From Linyphia triangularis (Eukaryota; Arthropoda; Arachnida; Araneae; Linyphiidae): 64,000 bases of DNA. Below the pieces are notes generated by a model that did not search any database, was not told the origin of the DNA, and was given only the letters and a program-made list of their open reading frames with translations. The DNA lies in assembly GCA_963978545.1 (NCBI GenBank), contig OZ021721.1, positions 102,780,366 through 102,844,365 of the forward strand, given 5' to 3'. The first letter of the stretch is position 1. Each line of letters opens with the position of its first letter. The translations under genes were made by a program, and so were the position numbers. This document shows positions 56,401 to 64,000 of the stretch, piece by piece.

Positions 56401-59400
56401 TTTGATAGCATTAAAATATATTCCATGGTTAATAGAAATATTGTTTATCTAGTGCTGAAAAAAATTGCTGAGACAAGCTTTTGTGCATTTTACGGAGAAC
56501 GACCCTTATCCTTTTATAAAATATTAATCATGTTATTTTTTAAAATACTTTTTTAGAATTATAGGATAAGTGTTATCTATAAATAGAGTTGGGCATTCAT
56601 TTATTTAACTGGATAAGTTTATTTTAAACTGTTGTTTCAAACTATTGTCTAGTTAACTAAAAACTGATTTTTAATTTTAAGGATTTTTCAGAAAATTGTA
56701 AAATTACTTGTTAAAAGACTTATTGATACAGCTATTAAATAAATTTTGGTAGTCTTTAAGATCTAAAAATATTAGCTGCAATAAATCATTTTAAAAACAG
56801 GTAAAATATTTCAGCTGTCCATTTCACAAAAACTGCTGTATTTCATGCAAAAGCTGTGTCAAAAACTTAAAAAAAAAACCATCAATGTTGTGTAATGACA
56901 TGATGAACTGATCGCCATTTAAAAATTTTAATTTAGTACAATTATAATTAATATTTAGATTTAAAATAAAAAGTTTTTCATCTGAAGCATAATTTTAAAT
57001 AAGGATACGAACCTCTTTTCAACAATAAACGATTCCATTATATTTAAAGACAGGATTAGCAAACACCCCCAACAAAAAAAGGCCTATTTATTTTTCTTGT
57101 AAAATGAATTGCAAATAATTGTAATAATTTCTTGTAATATGAATTGTGAATGAATGTCTAAAAAAAAATTTGGAATCATGAAATTAAAAAAAAAAAAAAA
57201 TTACTAATATCAAGTTGAGTAAAAAGTTTTACACCAAGGGGAAATGCCTCCATACCAACAGCTGCCAATTCTGTGATTGGAAACCTTTCTACAAATGGTT
57301 TCTTGCATTTGAAAACTGAAAAATTTGAACTAAATAACTGCGTAATTTGTTTGTCAAAAATTTATTATCTTACACGTCAAAAAAGTGTTTAAAATAGAAC
57401 TAACATGTTAACAGATCAGGACAATTATGTACTACGAGTTCCATAAAAAACTCTGTGGGACTGAATGCCACAAAAAAAATGTGTGAAAGTTTAGGTATCA
57501 ACACTGCTTTTTATAATGCAGTCAAATTTTGGTTTTGGAAATTTAAAGCTGGAAATTTTCTACATTGAAAGTGTTTCTGGCTGTCCTGTGAAGTTGATTA
57601 TGAGCAGTTAAAGCAAATCAATGATCAAGACAGAAATGTTTCAACATGAACTATTGCATTAGAGCTTGACATTTGCCAAATCACAATAGTAAATGCTCTG
57701 AAATGCATAAATTTAACGTTTAAGTTCAACTGTTGGGTGCCTTATGAATTGACTGCTGAAGACAAGCGCAAGAGGAAAGTTCGGCTCTGATCAAAGAGGA
57801 GTGAGAAAATTCTGGACAGAATTGTGACTTGTGATGAAATATGGATGTAATACAACAATACAAGCTGTAAAGGAGGGTGGTCTGCACCTGGGGAATCAGC
57901 AAGCTATGAGGCAAGACGAGCTCTAACTAATAAGAAGGTGCTTCTCTGTATCTGGTGGGATTGTCACGGAATTATCAACAAAGAGTACGCGAAAAGCGGA
58001 CAGACTATAAACAATGCAATATACAGCAACATGCTAATCAAAGTTTGCAATGCCATTCACGAAAAATGAAGAAACAAGTTCAAAAGGAAGGTGTTTCTCT
58101 TCCATCACGATAACGCCTAACCATGTGTAAGATAACCAGCTGGTAGCTGTATGAGCTGGAGTGAAATTTGATGCAACATCCACCATACAACTGAGACATG
58201 GCGACTTTGGACTTCTATCTCTTTCCACATCTGCAGCTGTATCTTGATGATACAGTAAAAGCCTGACTATAGGGAATCGCTGGGAAATTAAAATTTCCGG
58301 AAAACCGAATTTACCAGTTAATTGAATATCGATGTAAGCCAAATTTAAATGGAAAATAACACTAGGGGTGGTCGTGGTACTTAACCATTAAAATTATCAC
58401 AACCGAAATATTTAAAAAATATTCTAAATAGCTTTTTTAGTTACAATGTTATATTTTACCTTACAATCGGCAGTAATTTGAAATACGCTACCAAAATTAT
58501 AGCTCTTCACCACCCCAGCAAAATTTTCTCTCGAAAAAAAACAGATATAGTTGGCAACACTAAGGGTGTGTTTTGCTCAACGGGATAATGGATGTGATTC
58601 GAGGAGAACAGGGGGATCGACAGTTTGACTGCAAAGAAAAAGGGGTCGAAAATGCAGAGGCGGAGGTTCATGGATTTCTTTTATTAATCTTTACAGTGAG
58701 TTGTCCCCCCGATAATTACTTGGCTACCAGAAAAGGGAGGACTGTTTAGCTACTTGTGCAAGGACATGTTGTGTGTTGGGAAAATGGATTGGAAAAAATT
58801 AACCGTTTATTTTCTATTTTAATCAAATCAAACAAGAGCGAGATGGCATTTCACGCAACAAAATATTTTTGATAATACTCGCAATAATTTAAATAAGAAC
58901 CTGCCACATATTTTCGAATAATGAGGGTCTGCAATAACATGAAGCGGGGAAAAAAACTTGCCTCTAGTACTCCTGTATTTTTAATTGGTTTGTTTCGGAA
59001 TTAAATATAGGGACATACTGGCCATTGTAAAAGAAAGCTATATATTTAAAAAAAATAGCATGTCTCACACTCATATCTTCTTATTAACTTTAAATTGATT
59101 CCTCTCCATTATTTCACAACTGTAGAATAAACAATCTTAATGTTTTTTGTTTGTTTTTTCTTAAAGTGAAGTCGATGGTTATTTTCTTATGTTCTACATT
59201 TGAAAGGTTTGCAATTATTTGTTCTAAAGTAAATAAATTTGGATTTTGAAAAGTACAATGTATTTTTTTTTTTCTGTCACTAAAGCTAGGGAATTATGAT
59301 ATTAAAAAAGAAACTATTTCTTCAAATTTATTACGACTTCAAAAAAGTAAATTATCAATTTGATCTGTATGTACAATGGCTCTCAAAAGTCTTTGCAGTT

Positions 59401-62400
59401 TAAAAATTTGTAGAATAAGTACTGTTGTCTGGAATTGTTTCCGAATATTAACTTCAATATTTTTTTGTAGAATCTATATTTAATGCTGAATGAAACCTGA
59501 TATTTTTAAAAGTATAGAATTGTTTTATTTTAATAAAAAAATCTTAATTAGTAGAACAGGAGAAAAAAATACAACAAAAGTGTTTGTACACCATGACATT
59601 TTCTGATAAATTCATTAATAAAATTATTTACTGACAATTTTTTTTTTTAATTTTTTTATTGCAGCAACATTTAAAAAATTAATTGCCTGTAACATTTGCT
59701 TTCTATTCATTATAATTATTTATTAGCCGCAAAGAAACAACCAACAGTCTAAAATTGATCATATTTCATCGTAACAGTAGTAAAGTCATTCTTCTATTAC
59801 AATATAAGTTACCATATTGCTAATATATTAAATTTATTTCATTCAAAAGTTTAGTATGCAATAAAACTTTTTAAACAAGATCATAGAAATCAAAAACAAC
59901 CAAGAAAAGACTACCCAACAATGTTATCTGAACGTGAAAGATTTATTGCAAGAAAATTTGAGAAAAATCCACATTTGTGTGCCGTAAAAGTTTCTTCAGA
60001 ATGTAGGAAGATTTTTTTAACTTCAATACCTGAATCTGTTTGGAAAGAAGTCAGATCAACTGGGCTACATGGGTGTTCGACACGAAGAAAATTTTTTGTA
60101 AATACTCTAAATAAAAAATTTTGAATATCCTTTGCAAAGCAATAATAAATAAACCAGAAATTTATTGGAATCATGTATTATTTGAAGAGGAAAACAAATG
60201 TAACATGTTTGGTTTCGATAGGTGCATAATTGTGCGGAGAAAAAAAAACAACGAACATAATCCCAAGAACTTTGTTTAAACAGTAAAGCATAAAAATGGA
60301 AGTGTCCTTGTATGTGAGTGGAAGTGTCAGCGTCAGGACATAGTAATTTGGTGTTTAATGATGGAGTATCAATTATGAACTCGATTTGAATATTTTGAAT
60401 GATAAATTAAATTTGTCAGCTCAAAATTTGGTTATTACAAATCACTTCATTTTTCAAGATAGTGATCCGAGGACACAGCATTCAATGATGGGTAATTAGT
60501 AAACCCTCTGCTTTTAAAATTCCAACTTGCGACGATGCAATGACCATCCCTGGGTCCTGACTAAAGATTTTGGTAATGAGGGTAGTAGCAAGACATAGAT
60601 AACACCCAACATCATTTTGTCTCCTGTCTCAACTCTGAGGCAAACATTTCTTTTGGGAGGTCAACTAATATTGGTGACCTCTACACTATGTAAAAATAAC
60701 ACTATCCTTTAATATAAAAGTAAACATAACTCTATTCTTCAAAATAAATGTAAAAATAACACTATTCTTCAATGTAAATATAAAAATAACACTATTCTTC
60801 AATATCAATGGGAAAATAACACTATTCTTTCACAGGATCTTATAGATCATGTCTACTACAAAAAAAAATTCTCAAATGCCTGCTACTCTCTGATGAACTT
60901 GGAAACGCAATATTTCACTTTATGTGTTGCGTTTTTCATAATGAGAAAATATAAAATGTTCAACAACAAATGTTTAATGTAAATTTTTTTAACAAAATTT
61001 TCTTTAAACAAAAATGTTATTTTAGAAAGTGTTGTTTTCAATTTTGAAGAGCAACAAATGAAATTCTATCAGTTGGAAAATCACTTGGAGGAGAAATCCC
61101 AACACATTTAAAAATATTCTGGACGTTTCAATTGTTATTAAAACGTTCTGCATATATATAACGTGTTTAACAACGTCTTTTGAATTTACCAACACTGAAC
61201 ACGTTGGCAGAAGCTGAAAAGAAAGCTATACTTAATGTCTTAGAAATTTGTTGAACAATTTTGCTAGAAACCTAAAAGAATTTATATAAAAATCCATTGA
61301 TTTGTTTGCCATAGAAAAAAGGAGAACTCTGTTTTTGTAAAAAGAATGAGTAGTAACTAGTTTGTGTTGTGTTCATTTAGTAAATATCCATGGCCTTGCC
61401 TTGTGACTAGGCGCATGAGACAGCAAATGTTGACACCCATTCCCTCCGGTTATGCCTGGCCTCTCTGGCAAGTGTCCAGCTCAGCCATCCAATTTTGTGG
61501 TCGAAGATTTGGTTAAATACATATAACAAATTCAACAAAAAAAGAAGGGGAAGTAGTGAAACAAGATTTCACACAATTTCGGGTGGGGTGGGGGGTGAAA
61601 AATTCAGGTTAATTGAATGCCGGATAATCAGACTCTTACTTTCAATTCAAATGAGGAAGTCATAAATGAGGGCCATCTCTTTCTGGACTTGCATACACAA
61701 TAGCTTGTCACAGAAGAGAATGAAAAGTTACTAAAACGTTGGCAGACAATGGTAGATTGGAAAGGAGATTGCTACCCTCATTTGCTTTCCTGTTTTTGCT
61801 TGTATTTATAGTTTTAAATTATTTTTTTGGCTGAAAACTTTTTACTCAACCTGATATTTAAAATAAATCTATTATAAATCGTAAAAAAACATTATTCATA
61901 AAAAAAGATATTCAAATAACCTATAAACTTTATCACTGAAACAGAAATACAGCAACATTTTGCTTCTTTGCAGTAAAATCTTGAAATCTAAAACTTTGAC
62001 ACAGTAAGCCCATAATTATTCTGCTACATGAAACATTATCATTTTTAAGGCTATAATAACCTAATAACTTAACCAGGATTAGGATTCTAATTTTCGTGTG
62101 CTTTACAGTTGACCAGATATCCCCTTTAAGAGTGATTAATACCAAAAAATGATAGCTGCAATTTTTTACAAACAAGAGAAATGTTGGTTTTCCTTTTAGC
62201 TTCTACAAAAAGATTATTTATGAAGATCATGGTTGTCCTATTGATTGTCAAAAGGATAAAACATCCTGACCACGAGTTTTTTAGTAGTTTTTTAATATTG
62301 CTATCAATTTTAATATTGCCGAAGGAAACATTAAATTCACTTGCAATATAATTGAAAAATATAAAAATAAGTCTGTAGGACATCGAACTTTGCTTTTGAC

Positions 62401-63676
62401 ACGATCTTTTTTGTCAAGACGTGGTGGAGGGAGAAAGTTTACTACCTAGAGCATCACTCAACTACGTGCTAAGCTAGGATATGGTTATAGAAACTGAACC
62501 CCATCTTAGCAGTGATACTTTACTAGAAGATAGTCTTCACAACCAGACAAAACAGATAGTATCAAAAGCATAGGTCAATTCCCTACGAACCCTATTGTAA
62601 CAAGCGCATTCTATTTTGGCCTATAGTCAGCCTCTTCCCTCTACTACTGCATATTTTACTCTAGCTTTACCAACACAAATAGCCAATCCATCTACTTATC
62701 CATCAAAAATTTGCACACTTGGCTTTCTACTATGTCTACACAGATCTAAGACATAAATTCCAATTATTGCAAGTGCTCTAAATTTTAACAGGTAGTTGTT
62801 GTTTTCTTGCAATTTAGCAAGAGGCAACCAATATTGGAAAGAGTTATGCATGATACATAACAAATGTCTTCAATTACACATATATAAAACATATTCTTTA
62901 AAATATTGATTAGCGGTTTAAAAATATTTACTTCTGAAGCTACTTATCTCTTTACACATGCTAACCACACAAAACATACCTCAAATTACAATATGCATAA
63001 TGAAAGGCAGTTTACACAACAAATTTCTATTATTAATTCATTGAAATGTTCTAAATAAACTGAATCTAACATGTAACTTTAGATTTTACCAACAAAAAAA
63101 TTAACAATGTGTTTAGTATTAATGAATGTTATACATAATGTGAAATATTATTTAATAGCAAAGCTAGTTCCAATTGATAGTGAGAAATTGGAAATCTACT
63201 CATCTAATGTGTCATTACACTCATTACAATTTCCATAAGGATTATGCCATGGAATTATTTAGTAGACTCGTTATTCTTGATTAATTAATGAGTTCTGTAA
63301 AAGAATACTAGGAATGGAACCAAATGCTAAAACAAAAACACGGAAGAATTTTAATCCCTTAATTAAACAGATAAAAAAAAATCTTTTAGAAGTTGTAAGT
63401 CAATCAAGAAGATTTTGTGTTGAATTCAGTGAAATCACAGTATACAACTGAAAATTATCAAAGCAATCGTATGCTAATATTCATTGAAACATTTTAAATA
63501 CTTTTAACTCTAAATTATCAGACAAATCCTTAAGTAAGCAATCTGATTCAATATTTAAAGACGTGGAATACTGTGCCGATAATGTCAATTAGCAAAACTT
63601 GAAGGCAAAAAGATGCATATGGGATAAAACATTTTTTCAATTTACTTGGTAAATAATAAATATTTCTACTCACCAT
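33458..63676 (-). CDS. USP46: Ubiquitin carboxyl-terminal hydrolase 12/46 orthologue (nine coding exons)
   Basis: The spliced CDS, in transcript order, is 63676-63674, 55083-55003, 48123-47907, 45671-45591, 38980-38835, 38181-38021, 37523-37391, 36511-36368 and 33559-33458 (1068 nt, 355 residues). All junctions are GT-AG and in frame. The length equals human USP46 counted from its internal MGTN methionine. The Cys box [11 protein letters not shown] gives catalytic Cys33. The His box RGHY gives catalytic His302, followed by the FDDD acid segment near 317-319. Zinc ligands are Cys171/Cys174 and Cys218/Cys221. USP12/46 enzymes cleave ubiquitin from substrates and need the WD-repeat partners UAF1 and WDR20 for activity (established for the family). 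Invertebrates usually have one gene for both vertebrate paralogues, so the symbol stands for USP12/46. A stop lies in frame six codons before the ATG. Confidence 0.97.
33950..34560 (-). pseudogene. Helitron (Pif1-type) helicase relic
   Basis: On the - strand, frames with interruptions give [20 protein letters not shown] followed by [15 protein letters not shown], matching the PPHKL.LK.G..VMLLRNLN...GLCNGTRL block of Helitron helicases. Further on come [17 protein letters not shown] and [14 protein letters not shown], matching the FAMTINKAQGQ and VGIDLR blocks. Order and spacing are right but stops and frameshifts make it inactive. Helitron termini were not located. Confidence 0.8.
34530..35430. 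repeat. Direct duplication of about 270 bp, period about 600 bp
   Basis: 34540-34850 and 35140-35410 share CTCAAAAGATAGACACTCAA, TTACATAA.A.TAAGTCCAT, TTTTCTTTGGAAATCAAACA and AGAATAAAGCTTGAA.GGCC. The first copy also holds a 38-bp tandem doubling (AATAAAGCTTGAATGGCCAC, about 34689-34764). Probably part of the Helitron-derived material. Confidence 0.8.
36368..36511 (-). CDS. USP46: USP12/46 coding exon 8 (residues 275-322), catalytic His
   Basis: Entered after TCATTTTAG and left at GTAAGA. Encodes [37 protein letters not shown] and [11 protein letters not shown]. The GHY histidine is residue 302, equal to His313 of human USP46. Confidence 0.97.
36630..37085 (-). repeat. Dispersed repeat, inverted partner of 15100-15570
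   Basis: Its reverse complement lines up along its length with the repeat in intron 1 of the stathmin-domain gene (shared blocks listed there). It lies in USP12/46 intron 7, between coding exons 7 and 8. Confidence 0.7.
37391..37523 (-). CDS. USP46: USP12/46 coding exon 7 (residues 230-274)
   Basis: Entered after TTGCTATTAG, donor GTAAGT. Encodes [20 protein letters not shown] then [20 protein letters not shown] and LFNT, nearly identical to human USP46. Confidence 0.97.
37524..38020. other. USP12/46 intron 6
   Basis: About 0.5 kb of AT-rich intron, nothing recognised. Confidence 0.6.
38021..38181 (-). CDS. USP46: USP12/46 coding exon 6 (residues 177-230), second zinc pair
   Basis: Entered after TGTTAAAG, donor GTTTGT. 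Encodes [40 protein letters not shown] and [13 protein letters not shown]. Cys218 and Cys221 form the second CxxC of the fingers zinc site. Ends in phase 2. Confidence 0.96.
38182..38834. other. USP12/46 intron 5
   Basis: About 0.65 kb of AT-rich intron, nothing recognised. Confidence 0.6.
38835..38980 (-). CDS. USP46: USP12/46 coding exon 5 (residues 128-176), first zinc pair
   Basis: Entered after CTTAATTATAG, donor GTGAGT. The first 27 residues ([20 protein letters not shown] onward) are the variable linker that also differs between USP12 and USP46. Then comes the conserved [20 protein letters not shown]. Cys171 and Cys174 are the first zinc pair. Confidence 0.96.
39775..39905. mobile_element. 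pogo/Tigger-like MITE fragment
   Basis: CAGTCAAACCCTGTTAACAC is followed by blocks (TTAACAC...ATTTAACACAAAATAAA, GCAGTTTTC) that match the MITEs at 9525-9953. Only one end is recognisable, so it is degraded or truncated. Confidence 0.6.
41338..42302. repeat. Direct duplication of about 295 bp (41338-41632 and 42006-42302)
   Basis: Both copies contain CCTAATAATTT.ACATATTAC, CTGTGACCC.ACATA.AACT, CTCGACCAGAAGTGAAAT, CGAGTGGCTCCACTTCTTAA and AATGCAGTTTTC in that order, with scattered differences. The period is about 668 bp. Related GACCGGAAGT and TCGGTCGGAATTTCAG motifs between and around them suggest more degraded copies. Confidence 0.8.
42411..44839. mobile_element. DNA transposon with inverted repeats of about 370 bp
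   Basis: The left arm (42411 to about 42770) starts AGGGTGGTTCGAA. The right arm (about 44475-44839) is its inverted copy and ends TTCGAACCACACT. Shared interior blocks are CATGAGGT, CACCTCAAAGTTT/AAACTTTGAAGTGAATGCG, TTTCTAAACGTTATATA and GTTTTCCT.TGTTATACCA. The 1.7-kb centre carries a decayed protein-coding relic on the - strand. The superfamily is not assigned, since no convincing target duplication is visible. Confidence 0.75.
43450..43870 (-). pseudogene. Transposon-encoded protein relic of unnamed arthropod family
   Basis: On the - strand between about 43660 and 43450 a frame reads [20 protein letters not shown] followed by [20 protein letters not shown] and [15 protein letters not shown] recognise the pattern IERN...HP.NLL.AM......IREL..R.LK as one recurring in uncharacterised, repeat-encoded arthropod proteins; this is from memory, not a search. 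Frames upstream are broken by stops. Its position between the long TIRs suggests it belonged to that element. Confidence 0.5.
45591..45671 (-). CDS. USP46: USP12/46 coding exon 4 (27 codons, residues 101-127)
   Basis: Entered after GTTCCTTACAG, donor GTAATT. Encodes [20 protein letters not shown] then TIADILQ, nearly identical to human USP46. Includes the conserved QQDAHEF box of USP enzymes. Enters and leaves in phase 1. Confidence 0.97.
45672..47906. other. USP12/46 intron 3
   Basis: AT-rich intron with a 34-bp poly-A run at 47376-47409. A GGGGGTCTAGGACTTAAAAT sequence at about 46509 has the look of a transposon end, but no inverted partner was found. Overlapping frames on both strands at 47431-47725 have no motif. 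Confidence 0.5.
47376..47409. repeat. Poly-A tract (34 bp)
   Basis: An uninterrupted adenine run on +. No clear retroelement body was recognised in front of it. Confidence 0.9.
47907..48123 (-). CDS. USP46: USP12/46 coding exon 3 (residues 29-101), catalytic Cys
   Basis: Entered after TTTCAG, donor GTGAGT. Encodes [20 protein letters not shown] with nucleophile Cys33 (human USP46 Cys44). Then come [18 protein letters not shown] and [12 protein letters not shown]. Ends in phase 1. Confidence 0.97.
49066..49487. mobile_element. 422-bp MITE, CAGGGTGGCCAC type
   Basis: The left end CAGGGTGGCCACAAAATT and the right end, inverted CAGAGTGGCCACAGAACT, are both flanked by TATA. Subterminal blocks are repeated inverted copies of TTCCCTGATTT/AAATC.GGGAA and CCTTGACA/CTGACATTTCCC. 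No ORF is meaningful. The TA target and small size suggest a Tc1/mariner-type MITE. Confidence 0.82.
51903..53535. mobile_element. Outer hAT-like element (1633 bp, of which 1347 bp is a second insertion)
   Basis: The ends CATAGGTGTCAAC and, inverted, CATAGGCGTAAAG are flanked by a perfect 8-bp duplication CTTCCCAG (51895-51902 and 53536-53543). Removing the inner element leaves about 278 bp, so it is a MITE. The 8-bp duplication indicates hAT-type transposition. It is inserted in the decayed ORF of the 50490-54716 element. Confidence 0.8.
52093..53439. mobile_element. Inner hAT-like element (1347 bp)
   Basis: A perfect 8-bp duplication AGTGTTAC flanks it (52085-52092 and 53440-53447). The ends are CAGAGTTCATCCTAG and, inverted, AGAGTTCATCCTAGG, with further inverted similarity in AAAAAGGGCAGG.. 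and GCTATTTT. The interior has no transposase; frames at 52064-52354 and 53188-53562 are not genes. Confidence 0.8.
54744..54801. repeat. 14-bp tandem repeat, four copies
   Basis: CATACTAAATTATA is repeated about four times. It starts about 28 bp beyond the last subterminal motif of the preceding element and about 200 bp from the exon 2 donor. Confidence 0.9.
55003..55083 (-). CDS. USP46: USP12/46 coding exon 2 (residues 2-28)
   Basis: Entered after TTCTTTTTAG, donor GTATGA. Encodes [20 protein letters not shown] then HYFGLVN, matching [24 protein letters not shown] of vertebrates. With the ATG of exon 1 the protein begins MGANAS, a potential N-myristoylation signal (Gly2, Ser6). Confidence 0.95.
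57427..58250 (+). pseudogene. mariner transposase relic
   Basis: Frames in order give [109 protein letters not shown] and [13 protein letters not shown]. These match the mariner sequence of helix-turn-helix, RIVTGDE.W, VMLCIWWD..G.I..E, HDNARPH and PPYSPDLAPSD.HLF blocks. The catalytic D(34)D layout is recognisable, but stops (such as after VRL and IWM) and frameshifts make it dead. Strand is sense to + and antisense to the host gene. Confidence 0.88.
59885..60510 (+). pseudogene. Tc1-like transposase relic
   Basis: The N-terminal part reads [20 protein letters not shown] then VKVSSECRK and [19 protein letters not shown], matching the paired helix-turn-helix region of Tc1 transposases (..RFI.RKF.KNP.LSAVKVS.EL and .GLHG..ARRKP). 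A downstream fragment, [20 protein letters not shown], resembles the QQDNDPKHT block with the second catalytic Asp. Frameshifts and stops separate the parts. Confidence 0.75.
60688..60835. repeat. Minisatellite, five degenerate copies, unit about 30 bp
   Basis: TAAAAATAACACTATTCTTC, followed by AATATAAATG-like sequence, is repeated about five times with substitutions, the last ending ACTATTCTTTCAC. Confidence 0.85.
61642..63673. other. Proximal part of USP12/46 intron 1
   Basis: AT-rich. Frames on the - strand at 61933-62383 (about 80 codons) have no recognisable motif. No element ends were seen. Confidence 0.4.
63674..63676 (-). CDS. USP46: USP12/46 coding exon 1: the start codon alone
   Basis: The - strand reads CATAAAATG directly followed by the donor GTGAGT, so the exon contributes just Met1. 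A at -3 is favourable. The assignment rests on exon 2 starting with the Gly of MG.NAS, the known start of invertebrate USP12/46 proteins, and on the absence of an ATG in exon 2. Confidence 0.75.
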
Positions 63677-64000
63677 TTTATGAAATTTCACTCATTTTAT
63701 AGGAAATCGGCAAGCAATCACTCAATTGCTGCTATATTATTTACACTGCTGTTTACAGCTATACACGAACAGATCAGTATATCAGAACCACAGCATTACT
63801 ACCATATATAGCACTGATCAATACATACAATACAACATACAGGAGAAGAGACCTGTCTAATCAGCAGCAGATGAAAACATTGCAGAGAGGGCGCTGATGA
63901 GTAATCTCAACAGAAATACTATTAAACATAAACTGCAAAACTAGCATACTTTCAAAGATCTATTTTTAAGTGCGTAGTTTTTAGGTAAATCAATATATTT
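63677..64000 (-). promoter_or_regulatory. USP12/46 leader and upstream region
   Basis: No clear TATA or initiator can be fixed. Directly before the start codon the - strand has a 5-codon upstream ORF (ATG at 63695, stop TAA at 63680-63678), out of frame with the main ATG. The block 63700-63900 is somewhat less AT-rich than the introns and may contain the transcription start. Confidence 0.4.

Larger units (their letters stand above)
58253..61641. mobile_element. Possible Tigger/pogo-like element, degraded
   Basis: The left part CAGTAAAAGCCTGACTATAG (preceded by TA) and the inverted right part AGTAAGAGTCTGATTATC match at about 14 of 17 bases. The right part continues CCGGCATTCAATTAACCTGA, the typical Tigger TTATCCGG...ATTAACC.GA form. 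The interior is mixed and includes a Tc1 relic and a minisatellite. The two ends may come from different elements, hence low confidence. Confidence 0.35.
55084..63673. other. USP12/46 intron 1
   Basis: An 8.6-kb intron with a mariner relic, a Tc1-like relic, a possible Tigger-like element and a minisatellite. In 55084-57426 an inverted CCTATCGGG pair (about 55672 and 56185) might be ends of a degraded element. 61642-63673 shows nothing beyond motif-free frames. Confidence 0.55.

Noticed and set aside
58034..58342. 102-codon frame on the - strand
   Set aside because: It is antisense to the mariner relic and has no motif of its own.

Overview
The window is strongly AT-rich nuclear DNA from an animal, with long introns, GT-AG splice sites, microsatellites and a dense, layered population of mostly decayed DNA transposons. 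The two genes have clear animal orthologues. The transposon mix (Tc1/mariner, hAT, piggyBac-like, pogo-like, Helitron, tRNA-derived SINEs) suggests an arthropod, possibly an arachnid. That placement is inference, not proof.

Two spliced protein-coding genes lie tail to tail. The first is on the + strand (coding exons 11267-28850). It encodes a 303-residue stathmin-domain protein of the STMND1 type: an MGC lipid-anchor N-terminus, an acidic/serine-rich middle and a C-terminal tubulin-binding stathmin-like domain. All six exons join in frame. The second is on the - strand (coding exons from 63676 down to 33458). It encodes a complete 355-residue orthologue of the deubiquitinases USP12/USP46 in nine coding exons, with catalytic Cys and His and the four zinc-binding cysteines intact. 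Its first coding exon contributes only the ATG. About 4.6 kb separates the two stop codons. Nothing in the sequence suggests that the two genes act together.

Layout: 1-11.2 kb is non-genic with miniature elements and tandem repeats; 11.3-28.9 kb is the stathmin-domain gene; 28.9-33.4 kb is the convergent intergenic gap; 33.4-63.7 kb is the USP12/46 gene, whose introns hold a Helitron helicase relic, a long-TIR element, a subterminal-repeat element carrying two nested hATs, and mariner and Tc1 relics; 63.7-64 kb is the USP12/46 upstream/5'UTR region.

The most interesting material is in the repeats. (a) 50490-54716 is an unclassified element with repeated TGTCAAGTCTGTTAC motifs at both ends and a decayed ORF, into which one hAT-like element jumped, itself hit by a second one; both left 8-bp target duplications. 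(b) 23914-25339 is a long palindrome of two LTR-like sequences in inverted orientation, inside a 245-bp tandem repeat, with one arm split by a TTAA-flanked element. (c) 11574-12944 is a MITE split by a hAT-like element. (d) 42411-44839 has terminal inverted repeats of about 370 bp. No CRISPR array, rRNA gene or convincing functional tRNA was seen.
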